Shown piece after piece: positions 44,004 to 52,776 of a stretch of 64,000 nucleotides of DNA. The notes beneath the pieces were generated by a model. That model was given only the letters and a program-made list of their open reading frames with translations. It was not told where the DNA came from and did no database searches. Made by a program: the position numbers and the translations under genes. The stretch's first letter is position 1. Each line of letters begins with the position of its first letter. Location of the stretch: assembly GCA_963676095.1 (NCBI GenBank), contig OY781040.1, forward strand, positions 4,402,001 through 4,466,000, read 5' to 3'. This DNA is from G963676095 sp963676095. Lineage in GTDB: Bacteria; Bacteroidota; Bacteroidia; Bacteroidales; Prolixibacteraceae.

Positions 44004-44897
44004 ATGAAAATTGGATTTAAAATATTATTGACTTTCTTACCAAATTTGATATATGGACAGATAGATTTGATACCGCCAGTTGATACTTCCCTGATTTTTT
44101 TACCAAATATTGTTTCGACATCTAACCTTGAACATAGCAGTCCTTCGATAAATATTGACAATAATTTGATTTGTTGGTCGATGTGGGAAAGACCAAAACC
44201 AGAGAATCCCAGACAGATAATTCAGATTTTTAATTACACATCTGATACAGCTTCACTGGCCATTGATTTCTCTGATAAGTTTTCAGATGGCGGGCCAATT
44301 TGGATTGATCAAAATAGTCTTCTCTTCTACTCAAAAAGACCAACTGACATCAATAAACCAGATGAATTGGTAAATGATTTGTGGATAAGCAAGAGAATTA
44401 ATAAAAACTGGGAAACGCCATATTGTTTAAATTTTTCAGAACATACGAGATTTGCATTTACTCCATCAATATCAAATTCTGGCACGATTTATTTTGTTGG
44501 ATTTGCCGATAGTGTTGAAAACAACATGGGGATATACTATTTTAAACATGGTGATTCTGGACACGAAAAACCTATACTTCTTCCATCCCCGATAAATTCA
44601 ACGTATTTCGACTGGACTCCATTTATTGCAGAGGACGAATCATACTTGATTTTTTCATCAAATAGACCTGGAAGTAAGGATAAATATGGTGATTTATTCA
44701 TCAGTTTCAAGGATAAAAACGATAATTGGACAGAACCAATTAGCTTAGGTGATAAGGTAAACACTGACAAACAAGAAAGATTTCCAAGCGTATCAAAAGA
44801 TTTAGGGATTCTCTTTTTTACTAGAGCAACGGATTCCAATTACGATGATATATTTTGGATTGATTCAAAAATAATTGATGAAATTAGAGATAGATAA
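44004..44897 (+). CDS. secreted PD40/TolB-type beta-propeller protein (cassette cargo)
   Basis: This 297-residue protein has a signal peptide (IGFKILLTFLPNLIYGQ) and repeated beta-propeller blades of the WD40-like PD40 type: NSLLFYSKRPTD, GTIYFVGFAD, SYLIFSSNRPGSKDKYGDLFIS, and GILFFTRATDSNYDDIFWI. The blades SxxGxxIYFSSxRPG...DIY are typical of TolB/OmpA-associated PD40 proteins. I chose the ATG at 44004 because it gives the signal sequence and because the upstream frame lies in intron B. It is the cargo of the last well-defined unit, which starts GTTG|CCAGCA and ends TGCTGGCAA. Confidence 0.78.
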   Translation: MKIGFKILLTFLPNLIYGQIDLIPPVDTSLIFLPNIVSTSNLEHSSPSINIDNNLICWSMWERPKPENPRQIIQIFNYTSDTASLAIDFSDKFSDGGPIWIDQNSLLFYSKRPTDINKPDELVNDLWISKRINKNWETPYCLNFSEHTRFAFTPSISNSGTIYFVGFADSVENNMGIYYFKHGDSGHEKPILLPSPINSTYFDWTPFIAEDESYLIFSSNRPGSKDKYGDLFISFKDKNDNWTEPISLGDKVNTDKQERFPSVSKDLGILFFTRATDSNYDDIFWIDSKIIDEIRDR

Positions 44898-44905
44898 ATA
44901 TAAAC

Positions 44906-45169
44906 TGCTGGCAATCGAATAGCCCGCCCTGTCAGCAAACGCTGACAGGGAGAGGCTTTCACACCACTGCAGGTACGCGAGCTACGCTCCACCCCTTCGG
45001 CCAAAATGTCCACCGGACATTTTAACCTCGGGCACATATACAGCGGTTCATTAAGATGTGGGGCAACTTTTCCGTAATATGTAAGCAACGCTTCGTAACC
45101 TCTTTTTCGCAATCGCTCCAAAGTAATGGTAGTTCTCAAAATCGGGCTTTGGGCAATTGCCCATCCACC
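44906..45169 (-). mobile_element. group II intron A remnant, 3' part
   Basis: Bases 44906-44914 (TGCTGGCAA) are the unit's own end. From 44914 on, the sequence repeats the 3' region of intron A (37958-38214) on the minus strand with few changes, including the AAAATGTCC/GGACATTTT hairpin and the end of the reverse transcriptase frame. It is cut at 45169 by the IS66 insertion and resumes at 51245. It shows that an intron A relative inserted into the same position of a second cassette end. Confidence 0.8.
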
Positions 45170-45248
45170 GTAAGCGTCTCCGGGATGCCATCTTTTAGGA
45201 TTTGAGGAGTGATCCTATCTTAGCCATCCAACAAAAAGGATAGCTATT

Positions 45249-45653
45249 ATGATGACATCAGAACTATATCAGAAGACCCTGAGCGGTTATGAAGCCTTGC
45301 TGGGGGAAGGAGAATCAATGTCCCTGAGCAGGTATTGCCAGCTACATCACGTCAATAACCGGGGACTGCGGTACTGGATGAAAAAGAACTCGATCATTAG
45401 CCCAAAAGCTAAATCAGGAAAGTTAGCCGGCCCATCGGCAGCAAATAATACTGCTCAGCCAGTCCCCGGTACTCACCAGTTGGTGCCCTTACTGATCCAG
45501 TCACCCATCGGTGGGAAAGCGAAAAAGCTAAGCCGGGGAAAATCGTCATTGAAGGGCGTTCACATTACGACCCAAACGGGGGTGGTTGTCAGTATACCGG
45601 AAATCAGCAGTGTTGATTTAGCCGGGTTAATCCTGTTCTGTAATCAGCAGTAA
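45249..45653 (+). CDS. IS66 accessory protein, OrfA/TnpA-like
   Basis: This 134-residue protein has an N-terminal helical domain that could bind the element ends (SLSRYCQLHHVNNRGLRYWMKK, helix-turn-helix-like) and a C-terminal basic and beta-rich region (KGVHITTQTGVVVSIPE). Position and size match the first gene of IS66 elements. It is followed after four bases by tnpB, probably translationally coupled. Confidence 0.8.
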   Translation: MMTSELYQKTLSGYEALLGEGESMSLSRYCQLHHVNNRGLRYWMKKNSIISPKAKSGKLAGPSAANNTAQPVPGTHQLVPLLIQSPIGGKAKKLSRGKSSLKGVHITTQTGVVVSIPEISSVDLAGLILFCNQQ

Positions 45654-45657
45654 TTCC

Positions 45658-46017
45658 ATGTTTGCACTGACCCCGTCCATGAGTTATTACCTGTGTCCGC
45701 ATGCAGTGGACATGCGGAAAGGGATTTATTCCCTGTACCAGTTGGTCAAGTCCGATATGGGCCGAAACCCCTTGTCCGGAGAAGTATTTCTGTTTTTAGG
45801 CAAAACAAGGGGAATGATCAAGATCCTGCACTGGCAGAAAGACGGATTTATTCTTTACACGAAGAAACTGGAAAAAGGGACTTTTGAGGTACCCTGTTTT
45901 AACCCCGGCAGCGGTCAATACGAGATGAAATGGGCCACTTTTGTTTTGATCATGGAGGGGGTCCGGCTGAAGTCCGTAAAGTACCGTCAGCGGTTTGTAA
46001 TGAAGTCAAATATTTGA
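45658..46017 (+). CDS. tnpB: IS66 TnpB (Orf2) protein
   Basis: This 119-residue protein carries the IS66 Orf2 signature: YYLCPHAVDMRKGIYSL at the start, then NPLSGEVFLFLGKTRGMIKIL, HWQKDGFILYTKKLEKGTF and W.T. near the end. TnpB is required for IS66 transposition together with TnpA and TnpC; its biochemical role is not settled. Length is normal for the family. Confidence 0.9.
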   Translation: MFALTPSMSYYLCPHAVDMRKGIYSLYQLVKSDMGRNPLSGEVFLFLGKTRGMIKILHWQKDGFILYTKKLEKGTFEVPCFNPGSGQYEMKWATFVLIMEGVRLKSVKYRQRFVMKSNI

Positions 46018-46105
46018 TTTATAATATTTTATATAGAATATTTAGTTGTTTTTTCTTGGTCATCCCGATTGTTATGAGTACCTTCACAGGGTGAGTAACA
46101 AACGG

Positions 46106-47433
46106 ATGATAGCATTATTGGAAGACCAGTTAAGGCTTTCTGCTGAAAGAGAAAAGTCTTTGCAGGAGCAACTTGCCCGGCAGTCTGCCCAACTGCGTAA
46201 GCAATCGGTACAGATTGAAGAACTGACCGCTTCCATCCGTTCCCTGGAAGAAGCCCTTCTTTTAAAGAATGGTCATATACAGGATCTTACAGGAAAAAAC
46301 CGCGGACTGGGCAAACTGCTGTCCAATAAATCCGAGAAAATAACTGTCCCGGCAGGTTCGGCGCAGGGAAAGGCCCCCGGGGGAACAGCCGCAGCCAATC
46401 TGAAGGAGAGGGGTAACAACAATGCCAAACGCAAAGAGTTTTTCGATCTGGAGACGATCATCGAGGAGGTTTATCCCGATGATCCGGGTTTTGATAAAGA
46501 AAAATCCCGGGTGATCGGTTACGTGGATTCCATTCTTTATGAGTGTATCCCGGCTAAGTTTATCAAACGGATCTTCCGGCAGTATAACTGCCTGTTGGAT
46601 GAAAAGATATATTCCGGTAAAGCCCCCAGGGCGCCACTGCTCAACTCCAACTATGACGGTTCCTTTATTGCGGGCATGCTGCAACTGCGCTACATTTACT
46701 CCATGCCCGTTGAGCGGATCGTTAAATACTTCACGGAGCATGGATTTGAGATGAACAAATCCACGGCACACGGGCTGATCAAGAAGTCGGCATGGATGAT
46801 GGACTGTCTGGACAAGGCCTTAAAAAAGGCTATCCTGGAGGATGATTATCTTTCGATGGACGAAAGTTATTATACTGTCCTGACCAAAGAGAAAAACAGC
46901 CAGGGTAAAGGTGTGCGTAAAGGGTATATCTGGGCTGCCCTGGGTAATACAGTCAAACTGGTCCAGTACTTTTATGAAAACGGTTCCCGTTCAAGGGAGG
47001 TATTAACCAATTATATCGGGGAACAATACAAAGGGGCCATCCAATCAGACGGGCTTGCCAATTATAAAATTTTAGAAACCGGAACTTACCCGGGCGTGAT
47101 CCGGCTGGGCTGCTTCCAGCACTGCAAACGTAAGTTCCTGGATATCGAAGGCGATGAAGATGCCAAAGAGATTGTGGACCTGATCAATAGTCTTTACCGG
47201 AAAGAGCATGAGATAAAAGAAGACTGGAAACCGGATAAAATCCTGAAACACCGGCAGGAATATGCCCCTCCGGTATTGGAAGAACTTAAAGAGAAACTGC
47301 TCAGCATACAATCCGACCCGGGGACGCTGCCCAAAAGTCCGCTCGCTGTGGCTGTCAACTATACATTAGGTGAATATGAAGCCCTGTGCCATTATATCCG
47401 GCGGCACGACTATAAACCAGACAACAACGCCAT
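46106..47433 (+). pseudogene. tnpC: IS66 TnpC transposase, 5' part (interrupted)
   Basis: The first 442 codons encode a leucine-zipper N-terminus (MIALLEDQLRLSAEREKSL and following heptads), then the DDE core (SMDESYYTVLTKE and SDGLANYKI hold catalytic aspartates). The gene is interrupted after PDNNAI, the conserved asparagine-rich site before the last catalytic glutamate, by the RIT element. I chose the ATG at 46106; the frame extends upstream to a TTG. Removal of 3512 bp joins it in frame to 50946-51180, giving about 520 residues. Confidence 0.88.
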
Positions 47434-47554
47434 TTATCCAAACTTTTCTATTATCCCAATATTTTCTTTAACGTTCATATAGTCAGTATACTATCCGTAA
47501 AAAGTTGGGATAATATTATCGTATATTGTGGCCGTAAATTAAATACAATATCGT

Positions 47555-48791
47555 ATGGACACATCAAATCTTCGGAAGACCCATCAAAAGTTGATGGACT
47601 TCCTTGTTAAAAACGGTTACAAGAAAGATGCTCTCCTGCAAACCAGAAAATGTATCAGATTGGCTTTGGAAGTTGGTGCATCACCGGGAATTGCCTCTTA
47701 TGAGGAACTTTTTTTTTCTGGAAGTTGAGAAACGTGGCTATAAAGCGGAAGAAGGAAGATACAAGTCTTTAATGACTTATGTTGGAAATGTTAAACAGTT
47801 TGACCGGAAAGGTATATACCCAGGAGGTGTTGGTTCCAAAAATGGATTTCTCGCACCTCCACCATTATACGACCGGCTGAATACTGTTTTTCAATCAGCA
47901 ATAGACTATCATTTTGAATTTGGCGGATTGCGTGAAAAGCGGGAAAAGACCGTATGGACTGAGGCCCGTGCAGCGATGAATTTCTTCAAACATTTACAGA
48001 ATTGTGGCGCAGAAACATTCCATGATGTTGAAAACAGGATGGTCTATACATTCTTTTTCAACGGAGAGCGACAAATCAGGGGTAAAGATTATTGCAGTTT
48101 GATTAAGGCCGTTCTAAGAACGACAATGCGACTGTACGGAGAACCGGTACAAAAAATACTCGAAATATTACCTGCGATAAAATCCGGTACCAGGAACTTC
48201 CAGTATCTGACCCCCCAGGAATCCATGAAAATACGGGAATGCCTTGAAAACAGGGATTCGGGACTGACACATCTCGAGCGGAGTATCGGATGGCTGTTAT
48301 ATTTTCTGGGACTAAGGGGAACTGATATCACAAAGCTCAAACCCGAAAATATTGACTGGAAATATGACCGGATACACCTTATACAATCGAAAACAGGAGA
48401 GCCATTGACAACGCCCATGAATGCCGCAATAGGGAATGAACTGTTTGATTATATCACAACGGAAAGGCCTGAAAATGATGTTAAAACTGTCCTGGTGACA
48501 AAAAGCCGGCCTCATGGTGAACTGAAATACCTCGGAGGTATTGTCAGGAAGCTTTTTGAAAAAGCGGGAGTACGGACCGATGGGGGTACCAAAGGATTGA
48601 GAGTGCTTCGCCACCACCTTGTCACCTATCTTTTGAGCCATGGAATTGAATGTGATGTTGTTTCTTCGATTGCCGGCCATAGCTCACCCGAATCCATCAA
48701 ACCGTATGCGGATGCAGATATTGAGCATCTGCGTGAATGTTCAATAAGCGTCGCTGAATATCCGGTGCCCAACGAACAGTTCGTAATATGA
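47555..48791 (+). CDS. RIT recombinase A, frameshifted at a T9 run
   Basis: The gene is readable in two frames. From ATG 47555 the first frame encodes a sensible N-terminus (MDTSNLRKTHQKLMDFLVKN, then KDALLQTRKCIRLALEVGAS) up to a run of nine T at 47709-47717. The product continues in the next frame as FFLEVEKRGYKAEEGRYKS to 48791. The downstream part has a tyrosine recombinase core (LGLRGTDITKLK, RVLRHHLVTYLL, AGHSSPESIKPYADAD). Either the protein needs slippage at T9, or the gene is inactive by a one-base insertion, or the base count is a sequencing error. It overlaps recombinase B by four bases. Confidence 0.75.
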
Positions 48792-49768
48792 AAAGGCCGT
48801 TCAAATCATTCCTTGCACCGCTTTTTGAAGAGTTTATTCTAAGCAGGCAGGCCTCAGGACGATGGTGCAAGACCTATTATGAGAACCTGCACTATTTTGA
48901 CAATTACATTGCGGACAACTATCCGGCGGCGGATATCCTTACCGATGAGATGACATCCTGGTGTAATCCAAGACCGGCAGAAAACGGAAATTCCTGTAGG
49001 GTACGGACTACGGCCATATGGAACTTCATCGATTATGCCCGCAAACGTAAATGGACAAAATCGGGATCAAAAAGGGATTCTGCCAATGTTCCATGTTCAT
49101 ATTTACCTCATTATTTTACACCAGAGGAACTGGATTCCTTTTTTTGTGAATGCGACAGCTACTTCATGAAGTTGTCATTACGACAAAGAAGTCTTCACGC
49201 CATGTTGAACCGCCTTGAACTTCCGGTATTCTTCCGTCTTCTTTTGAGTTCGGGAATGAGAACCTGTGAGGCCAGATGGCTGAAATGCCGGAATGTAGAT
49301 CTAAAGAGCGGAGTGGTCGAAATTGAAAGGTCCAAAGGGGCGGACCAACATCGTGTTGCACTTCACCAGTCAATGCTGTTCATCCTAAAAAAGTATAATG
49401 AAGCGATGTCAAAACTGATGCCGGGACGCGAATACTTTTTCCCGGATAGGAATGACAATGCGCGTACTCCCGCATGGGAAGGTTATCACTTCAGAAATGT
49501 TTGGTATAGACTGAATACAGAAGCGGCATGTGCATATGATCTCCGCAGCCATTACGCGGTAACAAATATTACAAAATGGGAGAACCATGGATACGAATTA
49601 AGCGGGAAACTCCTTTTTCTGTCCGGAAGTATGGGCCATAAAAGTATTCAAAGTACATATGGGTACTTTCATATAACACCGATGCTCACCGACAAACTGA
49701 AAAGGAACACAGAGAACAGTTTCAACAATCTCTTACCTCAATTGCCAGACTATGAGAACGAAGAATAA
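48788..49768 (+). CDS. RIT recombinase B
   Basis: This 326-residue tyrosine recombinase is the middle gene of the trio. N-terminal helices (about 10-90) are followed by a catalytic domain with SSGMRTCEARWLKCRNVD (first arginine), YDLRSHYAVTNI (HxxR-type box), GHKSIQSTYGYFH (last histidine and tyrosine). It starts at ATGA shared with recombinase A and overlaps recombinase C by 17 bases, so the three are translated together. In RIT elements all three proteins are thought to act jointly at the element ends. Confidence 0.88.
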   Translation: MKRPFKSFLAPLFEEFILSRQASGRWCKTYYENLHYFDNYIADNYPAADILTDEMTSWCNPRPAENGNSCRVRTTAIWNFIDYARKRKWTKSGSKRDSANVPCSYLPHYFTPEELDSFFCECDSYFMKLSLRQRSLHAMLNRLELPVFFRLLLSSGMRTCEARWLKCRNVDLKSGVVEIERSKGADQHRVALHQSMLFILKKYNEAMSKLMPGREYFFPDRNDNARTPAWEGYHFRNVWYRLNTEAACAYDLRSHYAVTNITKWENHGYELSGKLLFLSGSMGHKSIQSTYGYFHITPMLTDKLKRNTENSFNNLLPQLPDYENEE

Positions 49769-50822
49769 TACAAAGAGCGGCATAACCCGGCAAGCAAAGG
49801 ATCTTGCCCGTTATACGTATGACTGGATCAACCTCCATGTCCCTTCACTGAAGACAAGCAGCCGCCATACGGAGCGGTCGTATAGACTATCCCTTTCACT
49901 ATATGTCAGGTTTCTTGAATCCGATAAAGGAATCACACCATTCAATTTGAACGGTGAATGTTTTTCTGTTGAAAGATTAAATGAATGGCAGATATGGCTG
50001 AAGCAGGTACGCGGTGTATGCAACGGTACCTGCAACAGCAGAATGGCGGCTGTAAAAAGCCTGTTGGAATACATCGGGGGCAGAGATCCCACATACAGTT
50101 ATCTCTATATCAGGGCATACGAGCATATAAGACCTCTCAGAGAACCTAAAAGAAAGGTAAACGGAATGAGCAGGGATGCAGTTCAGGCCATATTTGCTGT
50201 TCCTGACACGGTAACACGCATAGGCTTGAGAGACCTTGTCCTAATGATGCTCTGTTACGGAGTTGCTGCCCGCATTGACGAAATACTCTCATTGAAGGTT
50301 TCTGATATCCATCTTCAGGCAAAAGACCCTTTTGTTATACTTCATGGCAAAGGAGGCAGGATCAGATCGGTATATCTTCAGAAGCGACTTGTTGAATGGC
50401 TGGAACGGTATCTGAAGTTGTTCCATAAACCGAATCCAAAACCGGATGACTTCCTGTTTTATTCTCCATGCCATGGGATACGGGGAAAACTGACACAACC
50501 TGCCATTAGCAAGCGGTTGACGTTATATGCAAAAAAAGCCCATGAAAAATGTGAAGAGGTTCCCCTCGACCTGCACAGTCATTTGTGGCGTCACAGTATG
50601 GCTTGTCATTGGAGAGAAGACAATATCAATATCGTTGAAATTAAGGAGTTGATGGGACACTCCAGTCTGCAATCAACAATGGTATATCAGGATGTTACGG
50701 AAGAACAAAAAAAGGCTGCAATTGAAACTCTCGAAGATACTGTAACCAGGTCCATGAAGAAAAAATGGAAACTACCCGGGAACAAGGGATTAGCGGCAAT
50801 GTTCGGAATAGAAACCGAATAA
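49752..50822 (+). CDS. RIT recombinase C
   Basis: This 356-residue tyrosine recombinase closes the trio. The catalytic core shows GVAARIDEILSLKVSDIHL (first arginine), the lysine in HGKGGRIRSV, HSHLWRHSMACHW (box with HxxR), MGHSSLQSTMVYQDV (histidine and nucleophilic tyrosine). The N-terminal SAM-like domain (about 15-120) is intact. The stop lies just before the right terminal repeat. Confidence 0.88.
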   Translation: MRTKNNTKSGITRQAKDLARYTYDWINLHVPSLKTSSRHTERSYRLSLSLYVRFLESDKGITPFNLNGECFSVERLNEWQIWLKQVRGVCNGTCNSRMAAVKSLLEYIGGRDPTYSYLYIRAYEHIRPLREPKRKVNGMSRDAVQAIFAVPDTVTRIGLRDLVLMMLCYGVAARIDEILSLKVSDIHLQAKDPFVILHGKGGRIRSVYLQKRLVEWLERYLKLFHKPNPKPDDFLFYSPCHGIRGKLTQPAISKRLTLYAKKAHEKCEEVPLDLHSHLWRHSMACHWREDNINIVEIKELMGHSSLQSTMVYQDVTEEQKKAAIETLEDTVTRSMKKKWKLPGNKGLAAMFGIETE

Positions 50823-50945
50823 AAACAATAATATTATCCCAACTTTTTATACGCAATATATTGATTATATAATTGTTAAATCGAAAGTTGGGATAATTGA
50901 AAAGTTTGGATAAATGGCGTTATCCAAAAGTTTTGATAACGCCAT

Positions 50946-51180
50946 CGAACGGCTGCAGCGCTACATCTCCCTGAGCCGGAAGAACTCCCTGTTTTGCGGG
51001 AGCCATGCCGGGGCTGAGAGAACGGCGCTGATCTATTCGCTGGCCTGTTCCTGCAGGCTTAACGGGATAAACTCCTTCGAATACTTCGCTGATGTGCTAA
51101 ACAGGCTGGCTTATATCAACCCCAATGTGACCGATGAAGTTTACCGGGAGTTGCTGCCCGATCGCTGGACTAAAAAATAA
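50946..51180 (+). pseudogene. tnpC: IS66 TnpC transposase, 3' part
   Basis: The codons after the RIT insertion read ERLQRYISLSRKNSLFCGSHAG and on to DRWTKK, the standard C-terminus of IS66 TnpC including the catalytic glutamate and the RKNSLFCGSH block. The apparent ATG at 50914 lies in the RIT end and is not a natural start. Confidence 0.88.
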
Positions 51181-51244
51181 TCCGATAAACCGGGAAGAGA
51201 AGAAATCTCGCCTAAGGGTACCGCGGAGACGCTTACCATCCACC

Positions 51245-51310
51245 CATCCGGGAACGGCTCCATTGGTAAGCCTGCTCCGGTGGTACTCCCAACCTGATCA
51301 GGTTCTTCCG
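51245..51310 (-). mobile_element. group II intron A remnant, continuation
   Basis: After the second CATCCACC the intron sequence resumes (CATCCGGGAACGGCTCC, TTGGTAAGC, GATCAGGTTCTTCCG), matching 38215-38280 of intron A with several changes, then stops abruptly near 51310. The rest of this intron copy is gone. Confidence 0.75.
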
Positions 51311-51348
51311 GGTCTTTGGGGTTATCCGTGTCATATAGGAATGTGAGA

Positions 51349-51417
51349 CCGTTTCACTAACGTTTGGGAGGGTGCCTCACTAATGTTGGTGAAGGTGTCG
51401 CAACAACGTTAGTTGAG
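51349..51417. repeat. 23-bp palindromic tandem repeat, locus A
   Basis: Three 23-bp units in a row, each centred on a near-palindrome of the type TCACTAACGTTAGTGA and separated by GGGnGnC. The array ends with GCGGCTCCTCT, as do loci C and E (56794, 58780). Confidence 0.75.
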
Positions 51418-51597
51418 GGCGGCTCCTCTAAATAGCGGTATAATGGGGCTAATGTTGAAGATGTTGTTACCGGGGATGCCATAAAATGTTTGCCAGGTAC
51501 CTGCGGAATTGTGAAGAAGTTTTACTGAACAATAAATTTTTGAAAGCTACGCTTATTACCCAAATGAGTTATACGTGAAATACAACTGGGTTACGCG

Positions 51598-51645
51598 GTG
51601 CGGGGGCCGTCAAAACGCCCGGCGGAGGGTTCGTTTTGACAAGAT
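51598..51645. repeat. 48-bp dispersed hairpin repeat, copy 1
   Basis: Exactly repeated at 61282-61329. It contains GTCAAAACG and its complement CGTTTTGAC, a 9-bp stem around a 14-base G-rich loop. Flanking sequences of the two copies are unrelated, so it is a mobile or conserved intergenic hairpin. On the plus strand the stem is followed by an A/T-rich stretch, so it may terminate transcription. Confidence 0.8.
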
Positions 51646-51964
51646 TTTTGCTTCCTTTTCATCGATTGGAAAAGGAAGAGCCTGTCCGGCTAAAGGACAG
51701 AAATTACAAAAAAAGTTGTTGTTTGTGCTTAAAAAAATCCGGATCCGGGAAACGGGACCTGATTGCCCTGTCAACCTGTTTTTCACCTCATTTCTACAGA
51801 AAACCTGAGCGAGCTCATCGAAAAGTTTATCCGCGACGAGCTGCAGAAATCGCAATCACTGGCAGAATTAGGCAAAGTTGCCCTCGACCTTGTCGAAGAA
51901 ATAAAAAAGCTGAAACGGCGGGCAAGTGAATGATTCGATTCCGGGGAAGGATTGAAATACCGGA

Positions 51965-52184
51965 CTTTTGAAAAAATACTATACTTTTTGCGAAAAGATG
52001 CTGTTCTCTTCGTAAAAAGATGCTGAAGATTTCGCGGAAAGATACCGTACTTTTCAGGAAAAGACAGGGAAGATTTTATAAAAAGACCCTGAACTTTTCG
52101 CCAAAAGATGGGGAAGATTTCCTCAAAAGCTGCCCGACTTTTAGTAAAAAGATACCGAAGATTTCCGGAAAAGATACTGTACTT
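51965..52184. repeat. 22-bp tandem repeat with 44-bp alternation
   Basis: Ten contiguous units of exactly 22 bp. The consensus is roughly TTCNNNAAAAGATACNGNACTT. Unit ends alternate between ACTT and AGAT for most of the array, so a 44-bp period sits above the 22-bp period. The units are degenerate, unlike a CRISPR or recent satellite. The open frame that crosses it is a by-product of the period. Confidence 0.8.
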
Positions 52185-52776
52185 TCTTCATCCTTCCGGT
52201 ATAAGGGGAAAAGTATATGGGGAAAAGCACTGGTAGAAAACAATAAAGGCGGAACAGGTTGTATTTTCAGAGCCAACGTTTGTACACCCGGATTTATACT
52301 TTGCAGCCTGAAACAATCGTTTTGCTCATCCAACAAATGAATGTAAAAGATTTTTCCATTAACCTATATGATTTTAAGGGAGATTGGCGTAAATTGTTGG
52401 AATAAAAACGAAACCCATAAGGTTATGGAAAGTTATTGCGGCTTGGAAAGGTTCCAGACCTGAGGAATATGAGATTCAAATTTATACTCATGAAAGTAAT
52501 CTATGAATTAAAAACATTAAAAATCCATTTGATGATCTGGATTTATGAGAGAAAAATGCTACTCATAAAACAGAAAATAACAGATTATCAGATAACTTTA
52601 GTTGACGGATAACAAAGCGTTAATGCAAAAAAACACGGTTATGAGATGATTATTTAAGAAGGTATAAATAGATTTTTCAAAGAAATGATATTTGAAAATG
52701 ACCAACCCTAAACTATTTGTACCTCTACTACTATGTAGGGTTGTAATTATTTAATTACTAATGAAAAAATATTATC
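52185..52776. other. non-coding region upstream of the NVEALA operon
   Basis: About 590 bp without a supported gene. It is AT-rich and contains decayed-looking short frames. The last 100 bases must hold the promoter of the NVEALA gene, but no clear -33/-7 pair is visible. Confidence 0.4.

Larger units (their letters stand above)
47434..50937 (+). mobile_element. RIT element (recombinase in trio)
   Basis: The element carries three consecutive tyrosine recombinases in one operon. Imperfect terminal repeats of about 90 bp begin TTATCCAAACTTTTC and contain ATTATCCCAA; their complement lies at 50824-50913. The insertion is flanked by the direct repeat AACGCCAT (47426-47433 and 50938-50945). Removal restores the tnpC frame. 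The right end carries a further 24 bases, including an 11-bp inverted copy of the target region (ATGGCGTTATC/GATAACGCCAT). Confidence 0.85.
45170..51236 (+). mobile_element. IS66-family element, interrupted by a RIT element
   Basis: Terminal inverted repeats GTAAGCGTCTCC (45170) and GGAGACGCTTAC (ending 51236) match the IS66-family ends, and the 8-bp target duplication CATCCACC flanks them (45162-45169 and 51237-51244). The element carries the usual three genes (small orfA-like, tnpB, tnpC). Its 6067-bp length is due to a 3.5-kb insertion inside tnpC. Without it the element would be about 2.56 kb, the normal IS66 size. Confidence 0.9.

Noticed and set aside
50914..51180. A separate small gene of 88 codons
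   Set aside because: It is the C-terminal end of IS66 tnpC read from an ATG in the RIT end.
51965..52340. A possible CRISPR array and an open frame across the 22-bp repeats
   Set aside because: The units are contiguous with no spacers and are degenerate; no cas genes are in the window. The frame is a by-product of the repeat period.
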